Part shown: one piece after another, positions 7,712-16,548 of the stretch | How the letters are laid out: every line of letters begins with the position of its first letter | Numbering within the stretch: position 1 is the first letter of the stretch | Assembly: GCA_024638325.1 (NCBI GenBank) | Contig: JAHEKM010000007.1 | Span: forward strand, 1 to 47,055 | DNA length: 47,055 nt | From: Gemmatimonadota bacterium | GTDB taxonomy: Bacteria > Gemmatimonadota > Gemmatimonadetes > Longimicrobiales > Gaopeijiaceae | Direction: 5' to 3' | Program-made: the position numbers and the translations under genes | The notes under the pieces: generated by a model | Told to the model about the DNA's origin: nothing | Database searches by the model: none | Seen by the model: the letters and a program-made list of their open reading frames with translations, nothing else

Positions 7712-9553
7712 GTGACAACGCTCATCCACGCCAAGAACGACATCCAGGTCCCGCGCTCCACGCTGGTCGACCTCTTCTTCGATGCGGTAGAGCGCCACCG
7801 CGGACTCGTCGCGCTCCAAGGCATGCTCACCGAGACCACGCTGTCGGACATCCTCTACGAGGACGTGCTGGTGGTGGTCAAGCAGGTCGTCGCGGCGCTC
7901 GAAGGGCGCGGCATCCTGCGCGGTGAGCGGGTCGCCATCATGTCGGAGAACCGACCGGAGTGGGCCCTGGCCGACTACGGCTGCCTCTGCGCGGGCGTAC
8001 TCGACGTGCCGATCTATGCCACGTTGACGCCGGCGCAGGTGGCCTACCTCCTCCGGGACTCGGGAGCCCGATTGGTCTTCGTGTCGACCGGTGAGCAGAT
8101 GGAGAAGGCCCTGGAGGCGATCGCGGAGTCCGGGGTGGGGATCGAGGTGGTGGTGTTCGACCCGCCGCCGACGCTGCCAAAGGGGGTGGTGTCGTGGCAG
8201 GCCTTCCTCGACTCCGGGAAGGCACGTGCCGACGCCTGGAGCGACGACGACTTCCGGCAGGCCGCGTCCCGCGCACAGCCCGACGACGTCGCCACGCTCC
8301 TGTACACGTCGGGCACGACAGGTGACCCCAAGGGGGTCATGCTCACGCACAACAACGTGGCCTCCAACGTCCGCGCCTCGGCCATCGCCTTCGACATCTC
8401 TGCGGAGGACAACACGGTCAGCTTCCTGCCGCTGTCGCACATCCTGCAGAGGATGGTCGACTACTTGTTCTTCTGGCTGGGGTGCACCATCGCGTATCCC
8501 CGCTCCATCAAGACGCTCATCGACGATCTCAAAGTCATCCGGCCGACGATCGTCGTCTCGGTGCCCAGGATCTACGAGAAGATCTACAACGGCGTCATGA
8601 ACGCGCACGGGCTCAAGAAGGTGCTCATCGGTTGGGCGGTGCGCGTCGCGGATCAGGCCGCCGAGTTGCGACTGGCCGGCAAGGAGCCCCGCGGTCTGCT
8701 CGGGCTCCAGTACGCCATTGCCGACAAGCTCGTGTTCTCGAAGGTGAAGCGAGCGGTGGGAGGGCGACTGCGGTTCTTCGTAAGCGGTGGCGGGCCGCTC
8801 GCTCCGGCCCTGAACCGATTCTTCTACTCCATTGGGCTCACGATTCTCGAAGGATACGGGCTCACCGAGACCAGCCCGGTGACGAACGTGAACACCATGG
8901 ACGACTTCCGCATCGGCACGGTGGGGAAGCCGGTGCCCTCGACCGAGATCCGAATCGCCGACGACGGCGAGATCCTCGTCCGTGGCCCTCAGGTCATGAA
9001 AGGCTACTACAACAACCCGGACGCGACGGCTGCGTGCATCGACGCCGAGGGCTGGTTCGCGACCGGCGACATCGGCGAGCTCGACGCCGAAGCTTTCCTC
9101 ACCATCACCGACCGAAAGAAGGACCTCATCGTCACGGCTGGGGGCAAGAACGTGGCGCCCCAGCCCATAGAAAATCTCCTCAAGACGCACCCCCTCGTGG
9201 AGCAGGCGATCATGATCGGCGACCGCCGCCGCTACTGCGTCATGCTGGTGGTGCCGGCGTTCGACCCCCTCGAGACCTGGGCCCGTGGTGCTGGGATCCA
9301 GTGGACGAGTCGCGAGGAGCTGGTGGCAGACTCCCGTGTCGTGGACCACGTCCAAAACGAAGCCATGGGGATGCTCGGCCATCTGGCCTCATTCGAGACG
9401 CCCAAGAAGTTCGCGCTGTTGCCCGAGGAGCTGACCGAGGAGAACGGCTTCCTCACACCCAGTCTGAAGGTGAAGCGCCGCGTGGTCGATGAGCGGTTCG
9501 CCGACCTCATCGACTCGCTGTATGCCGAACCGGCTGCGGAAACCACGTATTGA
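7712..9553 (+). CDS. long-chain acyl-CoA synthetase (AMP-binding)
   Basis: Activates fatty acids to acyl-CoA through an acyl-adenylate. The P-loop-like motif LLYTSGTTGDPKGVMLTHNN, the adenine motif EGYGLTETSPVTNVN, the hinge WFATGDIGELD and the C-terminal lysine loop KKDLIVTAGGKNVAPQPIE are all intact. At 613 residues it fits the FadD15/COG1022 group, which is longer than E. coli FadD. The track ORF begins at 7310 inside osmC. GTG 7712 (gggctcacGTGACAACG) gives MTTLIHAKNDIQVPRSTLVDLFFDAV, the correct family N-terminus. The stop overlaps the cutA start. Confidence 0.92.
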   Translation: MTTLIHAKNDIQVPRSTLVDLFFDAVERHRGLVALQGMLTETTLSDILYEDVLVVVKQVVAALEGRGILRGERVAIMSENRPEWALADYGCLCAGVLDVPIYATLTPAQVAYLLRDSGARLVFVSTGEQMEKALEAIAESGVGIEVVVFDPPPTLPKGVVSWQAFLDSGKARADAWSDDDFRQAASRAQPDDVATLLYTSGTTGDPKGVMLTHNNVASNVRASAIAFDISAEDNTVSFLPLSHILQRMVDYLFFWLGCTIAYPRSIKTLIDDLKVIRPTIVVSVPRIYEKIYNGVMNAHGLKKVLIGWAVRVADQAAELRLAGKEPRGLLGLQYAIADKLVFSKVKRAVGGRLRFFVSGGGPLAPALNRFFYSIGLTILEGYGLTETSPVTNVNTMDDFRIGTVGKPVPSTEIRIADDGEILVRGPQVMKGYYNNPDATAACIDAEGWFATGDIGELDAEAFLTITDRKKDLIVTAGGKNVAPQPIENLLKTHPLVEQAIMIGDRRRYCVMLVVPAFDPLETWARGAGIQWTSREELVADSRVVDHVQNEAMGMLGHLASFETPKKFALLPEELTEENGFLTPSLKVKRRVVDERFADLIDSLYAEPAAETTY

Positions 9554-9888
9554 GCGCCGATCCCTCTGCCGCGGTGGTCGCGTTGCTCAGCACGGCGCCG
9601 AGCCGCGACGTCGCCGATCGCATCGCCGGCCCTCTGGTCGAGGAGCGCCTCGCCGCTTGTGTGAACGTGATCGAGGGAGTCACCTCGATCTATCGTTGGC
9701 AGGGAGCGATCGCCCGCGAGGCGGAAGTACTCATGGTGATCAAGAGCACGCTGACCCGCATCGAGGAACTACGCGAACGGCTGGTGGAGCTCCACCCCTA
9801 TGAGGTGCCCGAGGTGCTGGTGCTGGACGTGCGGGACGGCCACGTGCCCTACTTGGACTGGGTCCGCGCGGAAGTAGGCGGCGCATGA
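9550..9888 (+). CDS. cutA: CutA family protein
   Basis: Small trimeric PII-like-fold protein linked to divalent cation tolerance; its biochemical role is unsettled in the family. Family motifs are visible: LVEERLAACVNVIEGVTSIYRWQG, EVLMVIKSTLTRIEELRERLVELHPYEVPEVLVLDV and YLDWVRAEV. Length is normal at 112 residues. It starts with TTG at 9550, which overlaps the TGA of the acyl-CoA synthetase (TTGA), so translation is coupled. Its own stop overlaps the next start (ATGA). Confidence 0.93.
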   Translation: MSADPSAAVVALLSTAPSRDVADRIAGPLVEERLAACVNVIEGVTSIYRWQGAIAREAEVLMVIKSTLTRIEELRERLVELHPYEVPEVLVLDVRDGHVPYLDWVRAEVGGA

Positions 9889-10835
9889 TGGCCAGGAAGC
9901 GAAAACGAAAGAAGAAGGCGCAGGCGGAGTCCTTGCAGGTCGACCTGTTGGAGGACGCCCAGGGGTCCGCGCCCGAGTCCGTCCCGGTCGACCCCGCCGA
10001 GAGCCAGGAGCCCCCGCGGCCTGCCACTCCGAAGGAGGGCGCCCCGGACGCGAGCGGATCGGGCGACCGTTGGGCGAAGGCGGTCGGCCAGGTCAAGCCC
10101 GCCCGCCCCGCGGGCGCGACCGAGAAGCAAGCTGACGCGGCGGAAGCAACGCCCGCCGACAGGGAACACAGGGCCGACTCGGGCTCGTCGGCGCACGACC
10201 ACGGGGCGGTCCCCGTGCGTCCGGCTGGCGAGCCCCTCGCCCGAGCCCGCGACCTCGTTCAGCGAGGGCGCGTCCAGGAAGCCATCGAGCTCTACCTGGG
10301 CATCCTGACCGTCAATCCGTCGAACCTCAAGGCACACAACAACCTCGGTGTTCTCCTCGACGAGCTGAAGCAGTTCGAAGCCGCGTTGGAGCACTTCGAG
10401 GCCGCCGAGCGGCTGGCTCCGGAGAACGTCGAGGTGCTCGTGAACTACGCCTCCACGCTCACGTCACTCGCCCGTTACGAGCAGGCGGAGGAGCTGCTGG
10501 GGCGGGCGCAGCGGCTCGCAGGCGAGGATGTGCGGGCCCGACTGGGCATCGGCATCCTCCACTTTCGGCGCGGCCTCTACGGCCAGGCCGAGGTCGAGTT
10601 GCGCTGGGTTCTGGGCATCGATGACGAGAACGGGAGCGCGCACTACTACCGTGGTGAGGCGCTCAACCGACTCGGGCGGTTCGACGAGGCCGCGGCCGAG
10701 CTCACGAGAGCCGTCGAGCTCATTCCAGACGACCCGCGCCCCTACTACACACTAGGGCACCTCTACGACCGGCAGAACCGCTTGGAGGATGCCGCGGAGA
10801 TGTATCGGCGGGCTCGTCAGCTCCAATCCCGATGA
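9885..10835 (+). CDS. TPR-repeat protein with basic N-terminus and disordered linker
   Basis: Begins MMARKRKRKKKAQAE, a strongly basic segment. About 100 residues of Ala/Pro/Glu/Asp-rich sequence with no fold follow, then roughly six TPR repeats from residue 110 to 310 (ARARDLVQRGRVQEAIELYLGILTVNPSNLKAHNNLGVLL and so on). There is no signal peptide or membrane segment. The basic tail could bind nucleic acid or phospholipid; the TPR part is a scaffold. The start overlaps the cutA stop and the stop overlaps the macro-domain start, so all three genes are translationally coupled. Confidence 0.78.
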   Translation: MMARKRKRKKKAQAESLQVDLLEDAQGSAPESVPVDPAESQEPPRPATPKEGAPDASGSGDRWAKAVGQVKPARPAGATEKQADAAEATPADREHRADSGSSAHDHGAVPVRPAGEPLARARDLVQRGRVQEAIELYLGILTVNPSNLKAHNNLGVLLDELKQFEAALEHFEAAERLAPENVEVLVNYASTLTSLARYEQAEELLGRAQRLAGEDVRARLGIGILHFRRGLYGQAEVELRWVLGIDDENGSAHYYRGEALNRLGRFDEAAAELTRAVELIPDDPRPYYTLGHLYDRQNRLEDAAEMYRRARQLQSR

Positions 10836-11329
10836 TCAGGATCGAGGTGGCCGACCTGACGACGTTCGCCGTGCAGGGCATTGTGCGACCGGTCAGCTCC
10901 GACTTGGCGCCGGCCAACGCGCGCGCGCGCGACCTGGTCGCGGCCGCGGGCACCGATCTGGAGGAACGCCTCGAGCGCATCGGTATGCTGCCGGTCGGCG
11001 GAGCGGTGCTGACTCCTGCCGGCTCGCTCGTCGCCGAGTACCTCATTCACGTCGTGGTGATGTCGGACGACGAGCCGCAGTCGTCCTACTCCATCCAGCG
11101 CGCGCTGAGAAACGGACTGCGCCGTGCGTCGGATTGGGGCCTCGAATCGCTCGCCGTGCCGCCGCTCGGGCTTGGGGCGGGCAGCATGGACACGGACGCG
11201 CCGGCGAGGGTGCTCGTCGAGGTCCTGCTGAACCACGTCGACGAAGACGTCCCGCCGAGCGAGCTGACGATCGTCGTGGCGTCCGACTTCGAACGGGAGC
11301 TCTTCAATCGACTCCTGGAGGGTCGCTAG
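10832..11329 (+). CDS. macro-domain protein, degenerate at the catalytic Asn
   Basis: Macro domains bind ADP-ribose and related nucleotides. The fold is recognisable from GMLPVGGAVLTPAGSLVAEYLIHVVV, YSIQRALRNGLRRASDWGLESLAVPPLGLGAGSMD and a last strand ELTIVVASDFEREL. The first strand, where the family has a VNAAN-type motif carrying the catalytic Asn, reads GIVRPVSSDL here. ADP-ribose hydrolase activity is therefore doubtful and binding more likely. The phosphate loop LGLGAGSMD is kept in altered form. It overlaps the TPR gene by four bases (ATGA), suggesting the two proteins work together. Confidence 0.75.
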   Translation: MIRIEVADLTTFAVQGIVRPVSSDLAPANARARDLVAAAGTDLEERLERIGMLPVGGAVLTPAGSLVAEYLIHVVVMSDDEPQSSYSIQRALRNGLRRASDWGLESLAVPPLGLGAGSMDTDAPARVLVEVLLNHVDEDVPPSELTIVVASDFERELFNRLLEGR

Positions 11330-11429
11330 CGAACACGAGCCTGGTCATCCTCGGTCGAGTTGGACCATCTTGATGAGGACTCCCGGGACTCGGACTCCCA
11401 GAAGACGGACTCCTAAGGGGGGAGGATGG

Positions 11430-12989
11430 ATGCGTAAACGAGCGCTTGCGGTCACCATCGTGCTCGTGTGGCTCGGCATGGTGGGGTGGCAGGTACGCCG
11501 CGAGTACTTCCAGCCCGAGCTCACCCGTTTGGCCGAGGCCGCCCTGGGGCTCGCCCCTGGCGTGAGCTTCTACACGCTGACCATGGGGGACAGAACCGTC
11601 GGTCAGGCCACGTCCCGTCTCGATACGCTCCCCGACGGGTTCCGGCTCGAGGACGTCATGAATCTCGAGCTGCCGGCGCTGGGCCAGACCGGCGTGGCCG
11701 TCGCTCGAACCAGCGTGAAGCTCAGCCCCTCGCTCGTCATGGAGGCCTTCGATTTCACCCTCGACAGCGAGGTCGGGCGCTTCGAGGCTTCGGGCACGCT
11801 GGGCCCGGATACCACGCTACACGTGTCCATCCGCTCCGCCGGCAGCGAGCAGAACGTGAGCTTCCGGCTCCCGCAGCCGCCGGTCATGTCGAACGTGGTG
11901 CCCATCCGCATCGCGATGGGCGGTGCGCTAGAGGTCGGTGAGACCATCCGGCTTCCCGTGTTCGACCCCACGAGTCTGAGCACGCGAACGGTCGAGGTGG
12001 AGGTCATCGAGCACGACACGCTGGTCGTGACCGACTCCGTGATGCTCAATCAGGAGACCGGTCGATGGCAGGTCGCACACGTGGACTCCGTTCCGGCGTG
12101 GCGGATCGCCGAGGTGTTCGGAGGCGTGCGGGTGGAGAGCTGGGTCGACGCGGACGGACGCATCCTGCGCTCGTCGAGTCCGCTCGGTTTCGCGATGGAA
12201 CGAACAGAGTACGAGCTCGCCCGTCAGGCGCAGGAGGACGCTCGGCTCGTCGACACGTCGCCCATCGACGATGACGTGATTCTGTCGACGGCCGTTCAGA
12301 GCAATGTCGACTTCGCCGATGTCGAGCAGCACGACGAGCTGCGCTTCCGGCTGACGGGCGTCGACCTGTCGGGCTTCCAGCTCGACGGCGGACGCCAGAC
12401 GCTCAGGGGCGATACGCTCACCATCCGGCGCGAGAACTGGGACCAGATCGATCCTGACTACTCGCTGCCGTACAGCTTCATGGACCTACGGGAAGCGCTG
12501 GAGCCCGAACCGCTGATCCAGAGCGACGACGCTCGCATCCGGGATCAGGCGCGATCCATCACGGTGGCACGCGCATCGTGGCGACAGGACCCCAAGGAAG
12601 TCGCACGTCAGCTGAACCGATCTGTATACAACATGCTCGAGAAGAGCATCACGTTCTCGGTGCCGAATGCGGTGCAGGTGCTCGAGACGCGCCGAGGGGA
12701 CTGCAACGAGCACACGGTCCTCTTCGTGGCGATGGCGCGTTCACTGGGCCTGCCGGCGCGCACCGCCGTGGGGCTCGTCTACGTGAACGGGGCGTTCTTC
12801 TACCACGCCTGGCCCGAGGTCTGGTTGGGAGAGTGGGTCGCGGTGGACCCGACCTTCGGTCAGATCCCCGCGGACGCATCGCACATTCGCTTCGTCATCG
12901 GTGGCTTGGCGCAGCAGGTGGAGATCGTGCGGCTCATCGGCAACCTCGACATCGAGGTCCTCGACTTGCCCGGGAGGGAGGCGGAATGA
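11430..12989 (+). CDS. membrane-anchored transglutaminase-like protein
   Basis: Signal anchor MRKRALAVTIVLVWLGMVGWQVRREYF places the rest in the periplasm. Residues 30-390 are a beta-rich region (VSFYTLTMGDRTVGQATSRLDTLPDGF). The transglutaminase-like core follows with an intact triad: C425 in RRGDCNEHTVLF, H459 in FFYHAWPEVW and D473 in VAVDPTFG. Such domains are cysteine proteases or amide-forming enzymes; which one applies is unknown. I chose ATG 11430, preceded by GGGGGGAGG, over the track start 11370, whose extra residues are RTP repeats from a GGACTCC repeat. The stop overlaps the start of the ABC ATPase, so it is coupled to an ABC transporter. Confidence 0.85.
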   Translation: MRKRALAVTIVLVWLGMVGWQVRREYFQPELTRLAEAALGLAPGVSFYTLTMGDRTVGQATSRLDTLPDGFRLEDVMNLELPALGQTGVAVARTSVKLSPSLVMEAFDFTLDSEVGRFEASGTLGPDTTLHVSIRSAGSEQNVSFRLPQPPVMSNVVPIRIAMGGALEVGETIRLPVFDPTSLSTRTVEVEVIEHDTLVVTDSVMLNQETGRWQVAHVDSVPAWRIAEVFGGVRVESWVDADGRILRSSSPLGFAMERTEYELARQAQEDARLVDTSPIDDDVILSTAVQSNVDFADVEQHDELRFRLTGVDLSGFQLDGGRQTLRGDTLTIRRENWDQIDPDYSLPYSFMDLREALEPEPLIQSDDARIRDQARSITVARASWRQDPKEVARQLNRSVYNMLEKSITFSVPNAVQVLETRRGDCNEHTVLFVAMARSLGLPARTAVGLVYVNGAFFYHAWPEVWLGEWVAVDPTFGQIPADASHIRFVIGGLAQQVEIVRLIGNLDIEVLDLPGREAE

Positions 12990-13825
12990 ACGAAGGTCAG
13001 TCCGACACCGCGGTACTCACGCCAAGTGACGGCTCCGGGAGTGCCGGTTCGGAGATCCTCGAGCTCCGCGGGGTGGTGAAGCGCTACGGGAAGTTCACGG
13101 CGGTGAAGGGGGTCGACCTCGCGGTGCATCGTGGTGAGATCTTCGGCTTCCTGGGACCGAACGGCGCGGGGAAGACCACCACCATTCGCATGGTCGCGGG
13201 CGTGCTCAAGCCGACCGCGGGTGAGGTGCTGGTCGGGGGCGAGAGCTTGGCGGACAACCCGGAGGCCGCGAAGGCCCGCATCGGCTACATCCCGGACCGA
13301 CCTTATCTGTACGAGAAGCTCTCGGGCGGTGAGTTCCTCCGCTTCGTGGCAGGGTTGTGGGGGCGCGAAGGCGACGTCGTCGAGGCCCGCATGGATCGCC
13401 TTCTGACGCTCTTCCAGCTCGCACCCTGGAAGGACGAGCTCATCGAGAGCTATTCGCACGGGATGCGCCAGAAGCTGCTCATCAGCTCGGCGCTCATCCA
13501 TCAGCCGGAGCTCATCGTGGTCGATGAGCCCATGGTGGGCCTCGACCCGCGCTCGGCTCGTCTGCTCAAGGATCTCTTCCGCACCTTCGTCGCGAACGGA
13601 GGGACGGTCTTCCTGTCGACGCATACGCTCGAGGTGGCCGAGGTGCTCTGCGACCGCATCGCGATCCTGAGCGAAGGGGACATCATCGCGCTCGGCACCA
13701 TGGACGAGCTGCGCGCTCAGGCTCACGCGGGCGGAGCGCACCTCGAGGAGATCTTCCTCAAGGTGACCGGAGGCGACGCCATCGCCGACGTCATCGCCGG
13801 CCTACGCGACGCGATCGCCAAGTGA
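12986..13825 (+). CDS. ABC transporter ATP-binding protein
   Basis: ATPase subunit of an ABC-2-type exporter. Walker A is GPNGAGKT (residues 57-64). The signature is YSHGMRQK in place of LSGGQ, as usual for this subfamily. Walker B is ELIVVDEPMVGLDP and the switch His lies in FLSTHTLEV. It is 279 residues with a 20-residue Ser/Gly-rich N-terminal extension. ATG 12986 overlaps the transglutaminase stop (ATGA); the track starts earlier in shadow sequence. The permease gene overlaps its stop, so transglutaminase, ATPase and permease form one coupled unit. Confidence 0.92.
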   Translation: MNEGQSDTAVLTPSDGSGSAGSEILELRGVVKRYGKFTAVKGVDLAVHRGEIFGFLGPNGAGKTTTIRMVAGVLKPTAGEVLVGGESLADNPEAAKARIGYIPDRPYLYEKLSGGEFLRFVAGLWGREGDVVEARMDRLLTLFQLAPWKDELIESYSHGMRQKLLISSALIHQPELIVVDEPMVGLDPRSARLLKDLFRTFVANGGTVFLSTHTLEVAEVLCDRIAILSEGDIIALGTMDELRAQAHAGGAHLEEIFLKVTGGDAIADVIAGLRDAIAK

Positions 13826-15522
13826 ACGGAGTCACCGCGAAGCGGCCCGGACTGTTCTGGCTGCTGGGCCCCAAGCTCCGCACCAAGATCAACCGGGCGC
13901 GGACCGACGAGGGGCGCGTCTTCAAGACGTTCCTGCTCGGCTTCATCGGGTTCTTCTTCTGGTCCCTGATCTTCGCGGTAATCTTCCGGATGCTGATCTA
14001 CTTCCGGGGCACGCAGGGCATCGGGGATCTGCTCTCGAGTAAGTTGCTCGGCCTGGCGTTCGTGACCTTCCTGATGATTCTGGTCCTGTCGAACGTCATC
14101 ACCGCGCTCTCGACGTTCTTTCTGTCGGAGGACCTGGAGTTGGTGGTCGCCGCCCCCGTCGAGGCTGAGACGGTCTACGGCGCGCGGCTGTTCGAGACCA
14201 TCGTCGACTCGTCCTGGATGGTTGCATTGCTCGCGGTCCCGCTGCTCGCTGCGTACGGAGTCGTCTACGCCGCGGACCCCTGGTACTACCTGCTGGCCGT
14301 CGGGACGCTCATCCCTTTCCTGGTCATTCCCGCGGTGCTGGGCACGGCCGCCACGCTGATCCTGGTCAACATCTTCCCGGCGCGCCGGACCCGGGACCTT
14401 CTCGCGCTGATCGGCTTGTTCGCCGCCGCCGGCGTGGTCGCACTCTTCCGCTTCCTTCGGCCCGAGCGGCTCATGCGCCCGGAGGAATTCCGCGACCTGG
14501 TCGACTTCATGGCGGTGCTACGCACGCCGACGTCTCCGTGGCTGCCCAGCCAATGGGCCGCCGACGCCCTGATGTCGTACCTCGGGGGCTTCTTCCAGTG
14601 GTTTCCCTTCGCCTTCCTCTGGGCGACGGCGGGCGCGAGCGTCGTGCTCGGCGCTTGGCTCCACAGGAGGTACTACGAGGCGGGCTTCAGCCGGGCGCAG
14701 GAAGGTGCGGAACGGAAGGCAGGCCGCGAGCGCTCGACGGTCGTCGAAGCGCTGTTCCGAGGTGCCCAGCCGAGCACGCGCAGCCTGGTGGCCAAGGAGA
14801 TTCGCGTCTTCTTCAGAGACACCACGCAGTGGTCCCAGCTGATCCTTCTGGGTGTGCTCGTGGCGGTCTATGTGTACAACATCACGGTGCTCCCACTCTA
14901 TACGGGTGAGCAGGTGAGCTTCCTGCTCATCAACGTGGTCTCGTTCCTGAACCTCGGGCTCGCGGGCTTCGTCGTAGCCGCCATCGCCGCTCGCTTCGTC
15001 TTCCCTGCCATGTCGATCGAGGGTCGCATGATGTGGCTGCTCAAGTCGTCGCCCTTGGACGTGCGGGAGCTCTTCTGGTCGAAGTACTGGGTGGGGACCG
15101 TGCCGCTCCTGGCGATCGCGATTCCGCTCATCGTCATCACGAACATCGTGCTGGAAGCGTCGACCTTCATACTGATCCTCACCTCGCTGACGATGATCGG
15201 CGTGACGTTCGCGCTCACGGCGCTCGCGCTGGGCTTCGGCGCGCTGTACCCGAACTACGAGACGGAGAACGTCGCCGAGATTCCCACGTCCTTCGGCGGA
15301 CTCCTCTTCATGATGTGCGCGATCAGTTACTTGGCGGGCGTCATCATCCTAGAGGGCTGGCCGGTCTTTCTCTATCTGAACTCCAGGCTCGCCAGCGAGC
15401 AGGCGACCGTGAGCGTCATGCCGGTCGTGCTGGGCGTGTCGGGCGCGAGCGCGATCACCCTTCTGGCCATTTGGGCACCGCTCAAGGCAGGCGTGGCCAG
15501 GGTTCGATCGACCGAGCTGTAG
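13822..15522 (+). CDS. ABC transporter permease, about 12 membrane segments
   Basis: Large ABC-2-like membrane protein of 566 residues. About twelve hydrophobic segments are visible, for example FLLGFIGFFFWSLIFAVIFRMLIYF, LAFVTFLMILVLSNVITALSTFFL and GGLLFMMCAISYLAGVIILEG. A long soluble loop near residues 280-320 (RRYYEAGFSRAQEGAERKAGRE) separates two halves, so one chain can supply both permease halves. It starts with GTG at 13822 overlapping the ATPase stop (GTGA). The substrate is unknown. Coupling to a periplasmic transglutaminase suggests export of an envelope component or peptide (inference). Confidence 0.85.
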   Translation: MNGVTAKRPGLFWLLGPKLRTKINRARTDEGRVFKTFLLGFIGFFFWSLIFAVIFRMLIYFRGTQGIGDLLSSKLLGLAFVTFLMILVLSNVITALSTFFLSEDLELVVAAPVEAETVYGARLFETIVDSSWMVALLAVPLLAAYGVVYAADPWYYLLAVGTLIPFLVIPAVLGTAATLILVNIFPARRTRDLLALIGLFAAAGVVALFRFLRPERLMRPEEFRDLVDFMAVLRTPTSPWLPSQWAADALMSYLGGFFQWFPFAFLWATAGASVVLGAWLHRRYYEAGFSRAQEGAERKAGRERSTVVEALFRGAQPSTRSLVAKEIRVFFRDTTQWSQLILLGVLVAVYVYNITVLPLYTGEQVSFLLINVVSFLNLGLAGFVVAAIAARFVFPAMSIEGRMMWLLKSSPLDVRELFWSKYWVGTVPLLAIAIPLIVITNIVLEASTFILILTSLTMIGVTFALTALALGFGALYPNYETENVAEIPTSFGGLLFMMCAISYLAGVIILEGWPVFLYLNSRLASEQATVSVMPVVLGVSGASAITLLAIWAPLKAGVARVRSTEL

Positions 15523-15532
15523 CGAGCGGCTC

Positions 15533-16003
15533 ATGATCGACGCGATCAAGAAGTTCTTCGGCTCGTCGATGAGTCCTCCCGACGATCCCGAGGCGGCCAA
15601 GGAGGGCAAGGACCTGCGCCTGGCCGCGTGTGCGCTTCTGCTGGAGATCGCTCACGCCGACACCGAGTTCACGGACGACGAGCGGCAGCACCTGGAGTCG
15701 GCCATTCGCCGACAGTTCGGCGTCGACGGGGCCGAGGCGGAGCGCCTGCTCGAGCTCGCCGAGGCAGAGCGCACCCAGGCGGTCGATCTCTGGCAGTTCA
15801 CGAAGCTGATTGCCGACAACTACTCGACCGGCCAGAAGATGGTGCTCGCGGAGATCATGTGGGGCCTGGTGTACGCCGACGGCGAGCTCGCCACCAAGGA
15901 GGACTACCTCATGCGCAAGATCTTCAACCTCCTGAAGCTGGAGGCCGGGTACCTCTCCGAGGCGAAGCGGCGCATGGAGGAGGCGAAGCGCGGCGTCGAC
16001 TGA
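15533..16003 (+). CDS. TerB-like (tellurite-resistance-fold) protein
   Basis: Small helical protein resembling the TerB/DjlA N-terminal fold: LRLAACALLLEIAHADTEFTDDERQHLESAIRRQFG and, as an internal repeat, TGQKMVLAEIMWGLVYADGELATKEDYLMRKIFNLL. The acidic A-D-x-E-x-x-x-x-E pattern in both halves is the family's metal-binding signature. It is 156 residues with no signal peptide. It lies 10 bases after the ABC permease. TerB-fold proteins are often membrane-associated regulators; resistance to tellurite is not implied. Confidence 0.8.
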   Translation: MIDAIKKFFGSSMSPPDDPEAAKEGKDLRLAACALLLEIAHADTEFTDDERQHLESAIRRQFGVDGAEAERLLELAEAERTQAVDLWQFTKLIADNYSTGQKMVLAEIMWGLVYADGELATKEDYLMRKIFNLLKLEAGYLSEAKRRMEEAKRGVD

Positions 16004-16103
16004 GCCGTGCCCCGGTCGACCGCCTCGCCAGCCCGGGGGTGACACCACCGCCGTGCTCGGGCATATTTGGGCTCCACAGACCCGACCTCAAACAGCGACG
16101 ACC

Positions 16104-16256
16104 ATGGGCGACCTCGTTCCGGGCGGCTTCATCTTCACCCACATGATCTTCTGGACGGTGGTGGGCCTCGTCGCGGTCGGCACCAACGCAGTCGCGATCA
16201 TTCTGTCGATCGGTCTGGGCCTGCTCGTCGTGGAGACCGCCGCCCAGCAGAAATGA
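16104..16256 (+). CDS. small membrane protein, 50 aa
   Basis: MGDLVPGGFIFTHMIFWTVVGLVAVGTNAVAIILSIGLGLLVVETAAQQK, essentially one long or two short membrane segments. I do not recognise it. The track start at 16053 adds a Pro/Gln-rich piece that looks non-coding; ATG 16104 fits better. Its stop overlaps the next start (ATGA), so the two small membrane proteins are made together, in the wake of the ABC transporter and TerB-like genes. Confidence 0.6.
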   Translation: MGDLVPGGFIFTHMIFWTVVGLVAVGTNAVAIILSIGLGLLVVETAAQQK

Positions 16257-16522
16257 CCGCGGGGCTGGTTCCGCTCGCGATCGTCGCCGTCATCGGACTG
16301 GCGCTGGGCCTCTGGTTGGGCCTACCCGGGCGTGATCGCCCGAGCATCGACGACATCGATCGCGCCCTGGACAAGGGTGGCGCGGCGGCCCGACGTCGGC
16401 GGGGAAAGCGCTCGATCAACCCGTTCGCCTGGATGCAGCGCAAGGCGGACGCGCGGCCCTCCCGCAGCAGACCTTCAGGACGCAAGGGCTTCAAGCTCGA
16501 GTCACCGGACGAACGCGACTAG
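16253..16522 (+). CDS. small membrane protein with basic tail, 89 aa
   Basis: Starts MTAGLVPLAIVAVIGLALGLWLGLPG, one membrane segment, then a hydrophilic Arg-rich tail (GGAAARRRRGKRSINPFAWMQRKADARPSRSR). Unrecognised. ATG 16253 overlaps the preceding stop. The basic tail faces the cytoplasm if the positive-inside rule holds. It ends the long plus-strand directon, 26 bases before the convergent DUF445 stop. Confidence 0.6.
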   Translation: MTAGLVPLAIVAVIGLALGLWLGLPGRDRPSIDDIDRALDKGGAAARRRRGKRSINPFAWMQRKADARPSRSRPSGRKGFKLESPDERD

Positions 16523-16548
16523 AGGAGCTCCTCGACCGGAGTGGGGCG

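Noticed and set aside
7691-9382. 563-residue minus-strand ORF
   Set aside because: Antisense shadow of the acyl-CoA synthetase.
11370-11429. N-terminal RTP repeats of the transglutaminase ORF (GGACTCC repeats)
   Set aside because: They precede a good ribosome-binding site and ATG at 11430 followed at once by the signal anchor; treated as untranslated short repeats.
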